The notes: generated by a model not told the origin, from the sequence alone. A DNA stretch of 49,908 nt from Agmasoma carcini (nom. nud.) (GCA_029232285.1 JAOXFI010000002.1:1-49908), one strand, 5' to 3'. Shown: positions 1 to 14,300, counted from the stretch's first letter. Program-made: numbers and translations.

Positions 1-3000
1 ACGGCACCACAAGTATGTTTAGAGTTATTAAATGTTTTTTATTAAATTTTGTTAAAATTTTTTTCTACAAAAATAAATATAAGCTTCTTATCTATGCTCA
101 TAAAATAATGTTTTTTTGTCTTTAGTATGAAACATTCATTCTTTATTTAAATAATTTAAACAAATAAACTTAAACTGGTGAATATAATTATTCTAAGGAT
201 GACTAATAAAGATTATTTTGGATTGTATTGGGAATAATCCATCAGTGCTTTATTTTTTTAAACAATAACTGGAAAATTCATAATAATGTTTAAGATATAA
301 AATATTGATATCAATTCTATTTTTAAGAAATTAAAATATAGATTGGTTTACTATATTATGAACTAATAATATATAGATTAATTTTTTTATTTTTATTACA
401 TTGTTTTAATATTCATTTCTGCAATATACAAATCATCTACTTTAACAATTATTAGAATATCTTATATTTTATTTAGCAATAAAAACATATTTATTTATCG
501 GGATCATTATACGACAAAAAGTCTAGTCAAGCAAAAAAAATATACATCCAATTCATTTTACAATAGGTACCGTAAACTCAGTCACGTCACCATTCACTAC
601 TAGTGCTTTGGCAAAAAGTTTTTTAACGCCATGAGAACAGGGTAAAGTTATTAGTGATATCATCATTAGAAAAATTGATCTATTAGTTTATGGATAGGTA
701 AGACTTAAGAGAAGTCAAAGCCTCTAGTGTCTTTGTCTCCTATATTCAGGAACAGGATAATCTTCCTCACGAGAATTGTCTATAGTAGCCACATGCTTTA
801 CTATGTTGTAATACACAGATAGATTAATTTCAGATTTGTTTTTATGCATTCTAAGACAGATTTTATTGCTTTGTTGCAATTTATTATTATCAATAAATAA
901 AACCTTTTAATATTCTTTATACTGTCATAAGACCGCTAGATGACAAGACAATTAACCTTTTAAAAACCCTAATTTAAATTTTTTTAACTACTTAAAATGA
1001 AACATAAAAGAATTATCAATTTTTACAAATCGTCTCAAAGAAAACAAAATTCCAAGAACAGAAGCTCGTCGATGATGAACAGTATAATAATTAATTTAAT
1101 TGAAATCGGTTCTTTATTACATTCCTGAGATATTGGGACACTTCACACTTGTGAGTCAAGATATTTTGAGCTAAAACACAGTTACATACAAAAAAGAAAT
1201 ACAGTAATTAAAAGCAAAATTTTATCGAATATAACATACCCATACGTCACATAGAGCTAAACTCTCACTTTGTAAGTTTACAGACCTACAGAAACAAGAT
1301 AAAACCAAGTAGATCTACTTATTTTACACCGCCACGAAATATGCTCATAAAAACATGAGACACAATTCTTTATTCTAAAGAGCCTATTGACATCAGAAAT
1401 ATGTATACTTTACAAAAATGATTGAGACTGAAAAATTATTAATAAAATAATTAAAGAATGCTTCCATAATTTAAAATGATTTTTATCGCAAAAAGATTAC
1501 AAATTCAAAATTTTTTTTATATATCAAAGATTATTTTGAAGAGCTGTAAGAAATAAACCGCAGCAATACGACTTTTAAAAATCTTAATGAAAGAGAGTCA
1601 AACAATTTCAGAGGAATTTTTTGACTTTTCTTTCTTAATTTGACAAAAACACCATAACCCAAATTTTGCAGAATTGAAAAGGTTTTGGAAGTGGTTACGA
1701 TAATAGGAAAAAGCAAAATTATTTCGACATAAACTAATATTTTATAAGATATAACTTTAGAGAAAACAACAAAACACCACACCTTGAAAGTAGTAAAAGC
1801 TGCAAAAAATATTTGCATGACAATGCAGAAAATAAAAATTTTTTACAATTAAATTTAAAAACAAGAAAAATAAACCATAGCCATAGCATTCCTTTACTTA
1901 AATCTCAGCTGATTTACATCTTTTGGAAAGTACAAAATAATTTCTTTATACTTTTTTAATATCAGAATTTGCATGTAATATAATCAAAAAGGTTAAACTA
2001 AATGACATCAAAAAGATGATAAAGAGTCATAAACTATTAAAGTAGACAATGAGAAACCTTTTAGAGTTGAAAACATTAAAACAAAAAGTCTTTTTCAACT
2101 TACTACTGCATAACAACCTTAAAAACATTTTTATTTAAACCTTCACTATTACCAGATAGCATATTAAAAATACTATTCGCGTGCGACTCAAAAGTCGTAT
2201 TAGACTGACAAAACAAAATCGACCATATCAAAAGAAAATAGAAACACATACCAGGGCTTATCGACAAAGGTTACACGCTAGAGAACTAACTTACAATCAA
2301 AGCGCCTTGCAAAATTACTTTACAAGTCATTAAAAACCAACTTGTTTATTATAATAAAAGGGAACTTTAGTAAATATAAAATCATGAAACTTATAAGTTT
2401 TTTTATTCTTTAAGAACATTTTTGCACTCTCATTCAAAACAAATATTGTCTATTTTAGACTAATAAATCAAACAATCTTATACTTTATCAGATTAAGACA
2501 TGTAGGGATTTTTGTGAAGAGCTGAAATAGAATATTAAATTTAACTTATCCGAAAAAGGGTCATTTAGAGATATATAAACCAATAAATCTTAGATAATTA
2601 AATTAAGAGAACTTAACGCATATCCATTTCTTTTATATTTTCTTTTTTCTTATTAATTTTAAGGCGATTTTTTTAAAAAATTGACCTTCCAATTGCTTTA
2701 CATTTAATTTAAAATCAATCCCAAAAAAGAAATTTATTAATTAAGATCTTTTGATGATAGCTTGTAAAAATGGTTTTAACACAAAGTTAACACTTTCTGA
2801 ATATAGTTCTCGTAAACAGGGCTTACACTATCATTTCTTTCGTAAAAAGAAGTAAAACTAATTGTTAAATTATTATCAACAGAGTAAATAGTTTATTATT
2901 ACGGCCTAAATCGTTTAAAAGGGTAAATCTTACTGAAAAGATCAGTTAGATATAAAACCTCTATATCCAGAAAAAACACGCCTGGATCTCACCAGCGTTC

Positions 3001-3324
3001 GCACTTCCTACGAAAGCAAAATATAAACAAAAACTTTTTTATTATTGGTTATTAATTAACATCTTCAGTTTTTCATATAATTTGATTGGGTTACCGCCAG
3101 GTTGTCTTTCTTTTTACCACTTTGCCAAATGCTAGCGCTTTATTGTTTTGGGTTGCTTTAATTAATTTTATGGCTAGCTCTTTGTGTACCATGATGAAAA
3201 AACAACGCGTTGTCTAAAAGTTAAGATTATTCTATCCATATATGTTTTTTAGCTCTTTCTTTCCGTTGGCTTACTTTGCACACTATTTCAAAATAAAATA
3301 CAATATCATTTTTTTTCTATATCT
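1..3324. other. Non-coding stretch, no intact gene
   Basis: All frames are closed by frequent stops; the longest open frame (about 95 codons near 1531-1818, minus) is hydrophobic low-complexity sequence with no recognisable motif. Two patches, about 560-790 and 2940-3200, are visibly less AT-rich than their surroundings and may be remains of old coding sequence, but I could not match either to a family. No RNA gene was recognised. Confidence 0.5.
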
Positions 3325-3780
3325 TTCCCCGTTTAAAATGAGAATATGTAAAAATGAAAATTCACACTATAATATTTATATACATAAAAAAACATAAAAT
3401 TTATTTATTAATACATGTAAATTAATACTGTTAAAAATTAATAATTTGTTGGGGTTTTTTAGGTTTGTATATATATATTTCAGAAACATTAAAAAACATT
3501 TTTACTAGCTTGATTATAGAAAATTACAACTGATTTAAAATCTTTTCTGGGAATAAAATTTTTTTATTTAAAACCCAAAATTTTGAACCCACAAATAATA
3601 AAATTTCAAAATTTTACAAATATTTTGAAATCAAAAAGTTTCATCTATTAATAAATAAATATTTTGTTTTTTAAATTATTTATATAAATATTATAGTGTG
3701 AATATTTATTTTTTACATATTCTCATTTTAATTTTTTTATTCTAGTTTTAAAGTTTACTATTCTAATTTTAAACGGGAAA
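3325..3780. mobile_element. MITE-like inverted-repeat element
   Basis: The left end (CCCGTTTAAAATGAGAATAT, from about 3328) recurs inverted near the right end: a near-copy of the TTAAAATGAGAATATGTAAA arm lies at about 3710-3730 inverted, and ATTTTAAACGGG closes the element at about 3767-3778. The arms also share CACACTATAATATTTATATA. The right arm carries an extra partial duplication of roughly 45 bp. There is no coding capacity, so this fits a non-autonomous hairpin element. The parent family and target-site duplication are not clear. Confidence 0.55.
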
Positions 3781-6215
3781 ATGTATAGTCTAAGTTACTA
3801 ACCTTTCATACATTTAAAAGTCATAATACAATTATTTTAAGTTCTACAATAAATTCAATTATAAGCACTGCACGTATAATTGCATAAATTAATAGAATTT
3901 TAAATTCATCATAATTTTTGAAATGAATAAATAGAAAAAAAACCAAATCTTATACTTTCTCATACTTAATATGCTTAAAATATGTTAAGATTTTTGAATA
4001 CACTCAATTATTATAACAATGGGTTTGATAGATGCTATAATCATCTTTAAAAGCAATAAATCGTCTTAAACCCTTACCGAGTGAACTTTGATAACAATTT
4101 AAAGAAATTTAACACATGAAAAAAAACATATAATTTTTAGCATCACTTTCTATTTAGGTTTTCAAATATCTTTAATAAAAGAATATGTCATAAAGGAAAA
4201 TCAATCATACTTAAAATTCATAAATTTATATGTTTAATCTCAGTCAACCCTCTCCCATTCTTTGAAACCTATCTACTCTCAAAATATTCTCAAACTAGAA
4301 ACGACTTTCAAATCTTTTTGTTAAAATAAAAACCCATATCTCTAATCATATTTGGTACATGAATATCTATTTACATTTACTAGGAACCTATTCATTTTTA
4401 ATATCGTGCAAATCATTTATACATAAATATTTATAACACATGAAAAATAGTTTTTTCAAAAAAAAATTGTAGGTGATGATATTAAAATGGTGTAGGATTT
4501 GGTTTTGAAGAACGACAGTTTGTTTATAGATGAATAAATTGTTTATATTAGAAATGGTTTAGACTTATAAATAAAAAAGTTAAGATAGTTAGTTAATTGT
4601 ATCAAACAGTCAAAGTATTATTATAGATACAAACATGATATAAAACACTTTTTGTATTATGAATCAATTTGCAAAGTTTCTAAACTATTATAATAATTAT
4701 TAAACTATATATTTATAAAGTGTTTTTATAGCATCACATTGAATCCATAAGTATATTCTATCATTATTCAAAACAAAGAATCATTTTATTAAAATCAAAG
4801 AACTTTTGCTTAATATATGTGGATTTCATGTTAAGACCCATACGACATTTATAAAGATCATATACAGCATATAAAGTTACTCAGATTGATATTTTTAGCT
4901 AATGTGAGACCAAATACAAGTAATTATATCACTCTGAATTTCAATAAATATATTACTCAAGTTTATGAAGAAAATATAAAATATAACATTTTATAACTAA
5001 AATATTTTTTTAAAAAATGTATCATTTTATTTTAACCATGTTTATTTATAAATAAAATTTATAATAATACAATATAAATATTTAGTATCAAGTAAAATAT
5101 TAAATACAAATTCTAGACCTAAATTGTTAAAATATCTTAAGCTCAGTAAATATTTAAATTCTAAATATCAGTTTAATTAGTGTAAAAAGAAGTTCCATTG
5201 AATATTCTTAGAGCAAAATTTTTTAAATTTTAAAGTTCCAACCTACTTAGGGCACTTAAGCTGTAGTTAAGTTGGATAAGGTTACTAAAGTTTAGATAAT
5301 GATGATTTAAAGCTTAAATTAAATTAATTTATAAAAAATTTGAAATAAAAACTTGTTTTTACATAGATTGTTGAGACTGATCCTATATCGGATAGAAATT
5401 TATGTTGAATTACTGATTTAATGATGTTTGATCAGTCCATAAGATTACTGATAAGTTTATAACCATTGTAATGCGAAAATCACACTGCTGACATTTACTT
5501 TAACTTTCATATGCTATATGCCATTTTAATAACTACAGATATTGTAATTTATACTTAAAGAAAAGGTTTTAATTATATCTAAAAATAATCTATTCACAGA
5601 GGCAGCGTTGTAAATGTTAACCTTTATTATGTGATTTAATTCGATCTGCTCAAAGCAAGAATATATTTGTTAGATTATTTATTTTTATGATAACATAACA
5701 TGTATACTTATATATAACTATACTAAAGGATTAAATGTAGAGCGACTTTAATATCTTATACTAAATGAGAATTTTATAATAAAATTCACACATATCTTAA
5801 AGCTATAATCTTTGCTGATGTTTGTTTTTACAGGTTACAGACTTCTTTTCGAAAAATTGGCACCAATCGGACACTACTGTCAATGAAACTACTTGTTTGT
5901 TCCTTAAAATATCTATGAAGCAATAAAGACAAATAAATAAATACATAACATTACACTATATACAAAGAAATTTCTATAGTAAAACTAGAAATATGATAAA
6001 TAAATTTTATTTTGATTTTCGTAAAAAATGATAAATACCAAAAATGAAAATTAAAATTTGATTTACATAAAATATGAGAAATAAAATCTTATCTTCAAAA
6101 CAATATATATAAATTTGAATTTTTAATATTTTATGTTTCAACCTATATTTGACCAGTTGATATCTCTAAACACATTCATTTTTATATGTCTAATTTCAGA
6201 ATCGATTACATTTTC
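3781..6215. other. Non-coding AT-rich stretch
   Basis: No open frame of useful length or recognisable protein motif on either strand. One sequence resembling a transposon end, GGCACCAATCGGACACTACTG at about 5859-5879, reads on the opposite strand like a Tc1-type terminus (CAGTAGTGTCCG), but no partner end was found. Confidence 0.45.
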
Positions 6216-6890
6216 GGTAGGAGTAAAGTATAGGTTTTGAGGGAAGAAAATTTAATAAACTTTTTAATTAAAAATATATGAAATAAACATAAATAGATAA
6301 ATAAATTAATAAGATTAATATATTAAAATTAATTAATTAAAAATGAAAATTTTAAAAAACATAAACACTGCCATCAATCAATCATAGATCATATGAAAAT
6401 TTTTTTTAAGCATCAAATAAATTTTAAAAATTTGTATCTCTTATGATTGTCAAAAACCATCAATTTTCACATTTTTTCAGGCTCGCAAATTTTGAGTTTT
6501 AATTAAAGCTTATTTTTAAAAACAAAAACTTATAATTTTGATTTATATTTGAAAATAATTATATAATTCTTTAATAAAAAAATCAATTAAAACCCCAAAA
6601 TTTGCGAGCCTGAAAATGTGAAAATTGATGGTTTTTGACAATCATAAGAAATACAAATTTTTAAAATTTATTTGATGCTTAAAAAATAATTTTCATATGA
6701 TCTATGATTGATTGATGGCGGTGTTTATGTTTTTTAAAATTTTCATTTTTGATTAATTAATTTTAAAATATTGTTATTAATTTATTTATTTATATATTTA
6801 TTTTATTTCATATATTTTTAATTAAAAAAATTATTAATTTTTTCCCTCCGGCCTTATACTTTCCCTCCGGTCCTATACTTTACCCTTACC
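6216..6890. mobile_element. Long foldback (hairpin) MITE-like element
   Basis: Two arms of about 300 bp are inverted copies of each other around a spacer of about 60-80 bp (near 6508-6585). They are nearly identical over about 6340-6507 and 6586-6760; for instance GCGAGCCTGAAAATGTGAAA on the right arm matches the complement of the left. The outer ends are GGTAGGAGTAAAGTATAGG on the left and CCTATACTTTACCCTTACC on the right. The right end has a duplicated CCCTCCGG block absent from the left. No reading frame is present. A transcript through it would fold into a long double-stranded RNA. The strong arm match suggests the element is young compared with the decayed relics nearby. Confidence 0.75.
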
Positions 6891-9475
6891 TCCTTTTGCG
6901 TATAAAATATGAATATAATTTTTTAAACCAAACCTATACCAAATAAAAAAAAATATTTCAAAAAATGTTATATGTTAAATTTTTTATTTATTCCTAAATA
7001 ATTGTATGTTCATTTGTATATAAAATATATCAAAAAGTGATATCCAATATTTTCCCTAAAATTTTAAATTCGATTAATCTATAACTGAATTAATTTATTT
7101 ATAGAGAAAGGTGGGTATAATAAATATGCTAAGTTTTTGCTGAGTTTACAGATTTATTATTGATAAAAATGTTATTATATTGAATATTTCAAAATTGAAC
7201 TTCTATAATATTTTTGGAAAGTGTTTTGAACAAACCATGGATATCAAAATGGTATTCTACAGATTCTTAAGATTATAATGTATCAGGATATTTATGATAA
7301 TGTATTTTTATTAATAATAAGTTACAAAAAGATACAATAATCAATTTTTTAATTACTCAATTCTGTCGATGAATTTAATACTTTGTGTTTTAATTTAAAA
7401 AACGACAAAGGTCAATGAATTAAGTATTAATATAATAAAAATAATGAAATTAAAAAAATCGGTTGAATATAAAAGTTCAGATAAATATGTGATAAAGTTA
7501 TTTTGCTTGTGAATTAATTAAACAATAAAAAAAGATTTTAATAAAAGTTTTGAAAAAAGGGTCATAGTGTGTGGTTTGATAATGTACTTTATTATTTTAT
7601 TATCAAAAAATAAAAAAAATTGACATTTTAAATTATTTCCTAACAACAGATGGTGATAAGAAATTAATAACTTCTATTAATGATCCCAAATTGATTATAG
7701 AATATTAAATTAATGTGTCTTTGGGGACTAAAATAATTTGCTATGTAATTTAAAAATATTTCTATGAACGTAAAACGTTTTGCTCTGAATTTTTTAAAAA
7801 ATATTATTCTAGTATATGTGAAACTAATAATAATTTAAATTTGGGTTACTTAAATATAGTCATAGATAGTTTTGGCGCAAAAAATTAATAATAAAAAATA
7901 CCATCTACAGTTTATTATTTGGAATCTTTTAGATTGGATAAGATATTCATTAGCTACAAAAGTAATAATTCTTTTGTAATAAGAAGGATTATAAGTTTTT
8001 ATCACCTGCAAACAAATTTTCAAATGGATTTAATTTAAAATTCATAAATTAACTTAATCAAAGTAAGGTATGGGAATCCTCCCATATTTTAAAAGTAAAA
8101 AAAATAAATTTATTATTCCTATTACCATGTATTCATATGAAGAAAATAGTGCAATGCTGATGATAAAGGTTAATGAACGTTTTATAAAAGAATTGAACTA
8201 TTATACTATTACAAATGCCGCAAAATATAAAGCCTCTGAAGTTTAGAAAAAGGGTAGAATGTCATCAAAACAAGTTTTAAAAATACATAAAACCATTTTA
8301 TTTATAAATTTTGATATAAAAAGATATTTTAATGAAATTAGCAACATGAAAAAAAATTAAGATTTTTATTAACTCAATTCATTTTAATAATTAAAATATG
8401 TATTTTTTGAAATATTCAGAGTCTGATATGTTAAATATTATAAAAATATATAAATGATCAGTTATAAATAATAAAATCTCTAAAGAGAAAAAAATATACG
8501 TAAAAATATTGTAAAAAAAGTTTATTGATGATATCATTAATTTGGATTGTTATTAAACCAGTTCTTTATAAAACACTAAGCCATCAGAGAAATAAATCAG
8601 CATTAATGAAAACAGTTTTAATAATTTAAAATACTATATAATAACTATAAAATTTACCATAAAATTAAAAGGTTTAAATATTGTCAAAATTTAGAAACTT
8701 TAATAAAAAACCTAAAAGTTTTTTTTTTGCCTCTCTTAACTTAACTAAATGCGATATTTTAAATATATGATTTCCAACCACTTCCTTCCTCTACTTCCTA
8801 GTGTCCCAGTTTTTTCAATTCAAAACAACGTGTAACGATTTTTAGTGCTTAATTTATATGATAATGTTGATTAGTTCATAGCTACTCTTCCAATCAAAAT
8901 TTTAACAAAAAAATACTTCAATAAATCTTTTACTCTCTTAAAAATGATAAAAGGTTCTTTTAGTAGAAAGATTAAGCCAGCTTTATAAGATATTATCAAA
9001 AATTACTTTAAATGAATTAATAGAATTTTTTTATAATAAAAAAATTTAGATGTATATTGTTTCTGAACTATATATTTTCAATATTATATTATTAAATAAT
9101 AAATAGTGAAGGAATACATTTTTTGCTTGTAATTTTAACGGAAAAGAATTAATATAAATGATTGTTTGAATGAATTTATAAATATTCAATAATTTTATGT
9201 TTTTATACATTTGTGGTCGTAAAACATATATGTAATCATATCAGTTCTAATTACAACTTTAAAAAAATAAACGTTTAATATTATATTAAAAATAAGATAA
9301 TAAGAATAATAAAACAATATTAAATTATACACTTATCGATGTTTTAATTTAAATGAATTTTTAAATTTATTATATTAATTAATACAGCATAGGATTGGAA
9401 CATATAAATATATAAAATATATAGATTTAATATTAAATAATGAACGACAGTTGGATTATTATTATCTGAGAACAG
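6891..9475. other. Non-coding AT-rich stretch
   Basis: No recognisable gene. A short open frame at 8127-8246 (+), followed in the same frame after one stop by about 30 more codons with mixed composition, could be the remains of a coding region, but it matches nothing I recognise. Confidence 0.4.
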
Positions 9476-9479
9476 ACAT

Positions 9480-9585
9480 CTAAAGAATAGACAGCTAAAA
9501 AGTGGACAAAGGAAGAGTGGACGGCTGAAAACTAGTCAGTTGCCAAACGAAACTTGTTACTTCAAAATTTTTACATTATTGTTAG
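9480..9585 (+). repeat. Direct repeat, copy 1 (partner near 11.3 kb)
   Basis: This block contains repeated AGTGGAC-type words, then TTGCCAAACGAAACTTGTTAC and AAAATTTTTACATTAT. A related block with the same order lies at about 11290-11375. The two are about 1.8 kb apart in the same orientation and could be the ends, or two copies, of an unidentified repeat. Confidence 0.4.
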
Positions 9586-9589
9586 TTAC

Positions 9590-9844
9590 TTAGATAAAGA
9601 AATTGTATAAAAAGTGTATTAATGAACATGAAGTGACTCTTTTAATTAAACTTTTATGATCTATTTTATTGTTTGGCAAAGAATTTATTTTTAATATATC
9701 TAGACTAGATAACACCGAATCTTTATCTTTATAAGAGTATTTTATAAGTTTCTTCATATCTTTAAGTTTTATAAGAACTGTATTACCATTGTTTAAGCAA
9801 ACATTGACTCTTAAATCTATAAGCGCTTGGATAGAGATTATCAT
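9590..9844 (-). pseudogene. Possible decayed ORF, unknown
   Basis: An 84-codon open frame of mixed composition (including SIQALIDLRVNVCLNNGNT near its start) lies just downstream of the 9.5-kb direct repeat. Scattered short coding-like stretches continue upstream on the same strand to about 10.8 kb, interrupted by stops and frameshifts. I do not recognise a family. It may be the remains of a gene carried between the two direct repeats, or chance. Confidence 0.2.
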
Positions 9845-11289
9845 CTGAGAAATTGGTTAGTTTTTTATTAAATTTTGATATGAAGCTTTTGTATTATTGT
9901 TTTTGTATCATAATAAAGAAAACTTGTTTCTAATGGAATTAAACAAAAGGATTTGTAAAAGCTCGGCTATATATTGTATTATACTGACATTTTGGATTAT
10001 AAAACGAACAAATGTGTTGTAAAAGTTAATATTAGTAAAGTTTAGGATTGACTTTTTTTATCATCAATTTATAATTTACAGCTTCTATATATATTTATAA
10101 TAGTAGTTGTGCTAAATCATTTATAAAAAGTATATATGTCTTTACATTGTCTAGAAACTTTTATTTGAAGAGAAAATGATATGTTTATGGTTGAAAAATC
10201 TTATTCTTAATCAAACGTCAATATAAATATATTGTTTGACTGTATTAATACACCAAAGTGTAATTCATCTAATATCTCGGAATAACAATCGAAAAGGTTG
10301 TATAGGTTTTACAACTGAGGTATTCAATGAATAAATAAAATTTCATAGTATAATTTACTTTTCATTCATTAAAAACTTAAATAAAGAGTGAAGTGCGGTT
10401 TTTAACACCTTTTAAAACAATATCAATAATAGTTTCATAACTGTTTTTGTTCAAAACAATTTATAACAAATCATTAGATTTATCAATATTTAATTTTCAA
10501 AGATGATTTGGGACATAGACGATATCAAATCATCCTTGTAAACAATACTATTTTTGTATTAGTTTATCTAGACAACATGATAAAACAGTTACAATGAATG
10601 TTTTAATATATTTATTTCATCAATTTTAGCGTATTTAGTTTGTGAATGCTGAAAAGAAGGATTATTGAGTTTAACAATTCTACAGTTTATGATCCATTAG
10701 TTGAAGTAATTTTTTGAAAAAAAATTTAGCGGAAAAACTTTTCTAAAAGTTGAACTTTATCTAATGGCATAATACCATAAAAGCTATCGATGTTCCAATA
10801 ATAATTTTCAGTCATATGGATGAAAAAATAAAAGATTATTTATATGTTTTAAAATGTTGTTTGATTTATTCGTATTTTTACATTTTTGATATATTATAAT
10901 GGGTTATAATTGTATAAATACAACGAATGGAATATAAATATTATAAATAATTAATCATATATTAATATTATTTTAAAAAAACTAAATAGATTTATAAGAA
11001 ATTTAATTAATTTTACTTAGAAATAATTATAACAATAACATATAAGTATATCTTTAAAATTATATATTTTTGATCATATATTAAGATTAAAAATAGGTTG
11101 ATAAAGATATTATATTAAAATCATATTATTTAATGTATAAATTAAAAGTAAATTTTTTAATGGAAATGTATTAAGTGAAAAACATTTAGTAATAGGCAAA
11201 AACAATAAGAAGAAAAAAGTGGAAATTTTTTTAACGTAAGCCAGAGGATGTTTCTTTCTGGTATATTTTGTACACCTTTTAAGAAAACT

Positions 11290-11375
11290 GAAACAAAAAA
11301 GTCTATATAAAGAGTATACAAATAAAGAGTAGACTGTTGCCAAACAAAACTAGTTACAGTAAAAATTTTACATTA
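11290..11375 (+). repeat. Direct repeat, copy 2 (partner at 9.5 kb)
   Basis: It contains an AAAGAGTATAC / AAAGAGTAGAC pair followed by TGTTGCCAAACAAAACTAGT and AAAATTTTACATTAT, in the same order and orientation as the block at 9480-9585. Confidence 0.4.
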
Positions 11376-14300
11376 TATACATCTATATAAATAATATTGG
11401 TAATATTCTTTATAGTTTGTATTTTCTATTGTATCTAAATCGGAAATGTTTTGTTTTAAAAGGTGTGTAAATCCAATGTAATTAAGTCTTTTGTAATATA
11501 AAAGTTTTTAATTATATTGTAGATATTTAAATTGTTTGATAACAGAAAATAAATGAGAAAAAGATGTAGAAATTTTAAATCTATATGAATCAGAGAGTAA
11601 ATATATATATATATATCGACGTTTTTCTAGCTTATTAATAAACATATTATATTTTAAAAACAACCAATTGCATTTTTTGACAAACAACAATATTCTTATT
11701 TTAGATAGCAGAAAATATAATCTGTAATAATTGAGGGGTACATTTGTTTATCTCATGATTTTAAAGTAAGAAATTACTAAAGCTAGAATAGAAATTAAGC
11801 TTTGTTTTTCTTCAGAAATATTTATGGTCTTTAATTTTTTGCTTAAAGCTTATGGCAGAATTTGCGAAGAATAAAAATATGAGGCTTAACATTAGCAGAA
11901 TAAAAAAAATATTAGAAAGAAAATAAGAAAAATCAACATCTTCAAGAATGAATTTTATGCATACATCAATAATTATATGTTCTGTTATCTTTTTATCAAA
12001 CCAAGCACTAATTTCATCTTTAATAGAATCTTGGTATCTATAAATTGGTATAAACTCTTGAAACTAAATGACTCGAAGTATAAGTAAAGTTAAAGAATAG
12101 AAATGTCTAGATTATTATATAATTGCACTAGAAATAATAATCAATTATTGTTTTATAATCCATATGTATATTAAGCATATTTTCTTTATATTGTTTTATT
12201 GAATTTTATATACAAGTGTTTTTAAACACTTCATCGTGTATGTTGTTATTAACAAATCTCATTAGTTCATACAATATCAATTTGACTTGATTTAATAATG
12301 TCTGGCTTAATTTCAGCAATATAAAATAATTCATATATATTAATAATAACTATAATTTCCCTAATTTTTAGATGGTATGAGTTTTTTAAAAGTTTTTTTT
12401 TCTTACATTGAGAATCTATGTGTGTTGATCTATATTGTTAAGAATAAGACGAAAAATTGTTTTTTAAGTATGATAACTGATTAAAGAAGATACATCCTTA
12501 TAGCTCTTGAATATCAAATAAATAAAATTGTCTATATATATAAAAACTATAAAACGTGTCTGTTTATCTGTTAAATTGGCATAGTATTTAACAATTGAAC
12601 AAAGTGAAAAACACCCAGAACATCTGTGATGTTTTTTTAAAGAACTAAGCTCGCGTAATACTTGTAGTAAATAATCTATATCATCTTAAAATGGTTTATA
12701 TTATTGTTTAAACAATTGCTCATAAAAATTAAAAATTATTATTAATTTAATTTTTTTCTGAAAACTGGACTAAAATTTTGGTCATGATTTAAAAAAAGTA
12801 TAATAAAAATATGAAACTTTTAATTATACATTTAATTTTATAACAAAATATTTTTAAATTTTATGTATTATGTTTTTATTATTTAAATTAAAATTTTTTT
12901 AAGTATTCGGTTTTTATTTTCCAACACTGTATTTAGTCTCCAATTATGTAGAATGATTATTTTCAAGCTCTTGTAATGATTAATCTATCAAATCTATACA
13001 TATACACATGATCAAATTATAATTGTTTTACAATATTTTCAAATTTAGGTCTTTATTTAAAGAATACAAACATATATTTTGTTTAATTTAAATATTTAAT
13101 TGTTCTTGCTCTGAATATTTACATAATTCTCTTCATAACCTCATTATTCGAAACCGAGCTTTTTCTAAATAGCTTAATTTTGATATCATCGATTATTTAT
13201 TAATAGAGCTATCTTAAATAACAAAATAATCACTCTCATATGTAAACAATACTTTTATTTCTATAGATAACAGTCCTCATATTAGTTACCTCGAATCTAA
13301 CCAAATTCTTTATCTATTTATATGTTTTATGATTATTACGAATAAATATATTTTGCACAAAAATATCACACATGAAATATAGATTGAGAGTAGAGATGGT
13401 TTTCATTATTAACCATAACGTTTTTTGGCATAAAACAGAATAGTATAGAGTGTTTAAAATGTATATAAAAATCATGATTGTAAAATTAGATTCTATTTTA
13501 AATTTTACTATGATTTACAAAATGATAGAAGGATTGCTATATAAAATGAGTTACAGATGTATAAACTATTATGTAAAAGTGTTAATGAGCCCGTTACTAT
13601 ATCATCCTTGAATACCATGATTTGTTTGTGTGCTTTCATAAACATAACATAGATGAATTCACAAACTTATTTATAATCTATTATCAGTAATCATAAAAAA
13701 ATATGAAATATAAATTATGATAATAATTTTGGAGTTATAAAGAACATTTCTTAATATTATTTATGATAAATGTTACAAAATAAATATAAATGAACTATTA
13801 TGTATATTTTTAAGTTAGCTATTTACATTTGATATAATAATAAAATTTAATTATGGGCTGTGATTTTTAAATGTAGTAATTTAATCTAATGAGTTGTCAC
13901 ATAATGCTTATTTGTTAATGAAAATATTATTCTTTATTGTATTACATGGATTCTCTTGTGTTTCTGATGATGTAAATTCTTGATTTTGTAATAAATTTAT
14001 ATATTTTTAAATTTTTTAATATATCATTTAATCAAATAGGATAAAAATTTTGGTCTTCAAATTTGATATTACTTATTAAATAGTGTAATTTGAATTATTC
14101 AAAATTTTAAATTCAAGAAATATTTAAATTTTTTATTTTTTATTCTTAAGAAACAATTTCTTAAACAATATGCAAATAATATCATATTAATCATTATAAT
14201 AGTAAATTTAACAACTAATATAACTATAAAGGCATTCTTAAATAAGAAAAAAATTATTTAAGTGATATTTTTTGAATCATTGTAAACGTTTATAAAGAAT

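Noticed and set aside
1531..1818. 95-aa minus-strand ORF
   Set aside because: Phe/Ile/Val/Ser-rich with no recognisable domain or neighbouring coding signal; could be chance.
11110..11690. Two minus-strand ORFs of 77 and 60 aa
   Set aside because: Hydrophobic and aromatic low-complexity sequence without any motif; overlapping one of the direct repeats.
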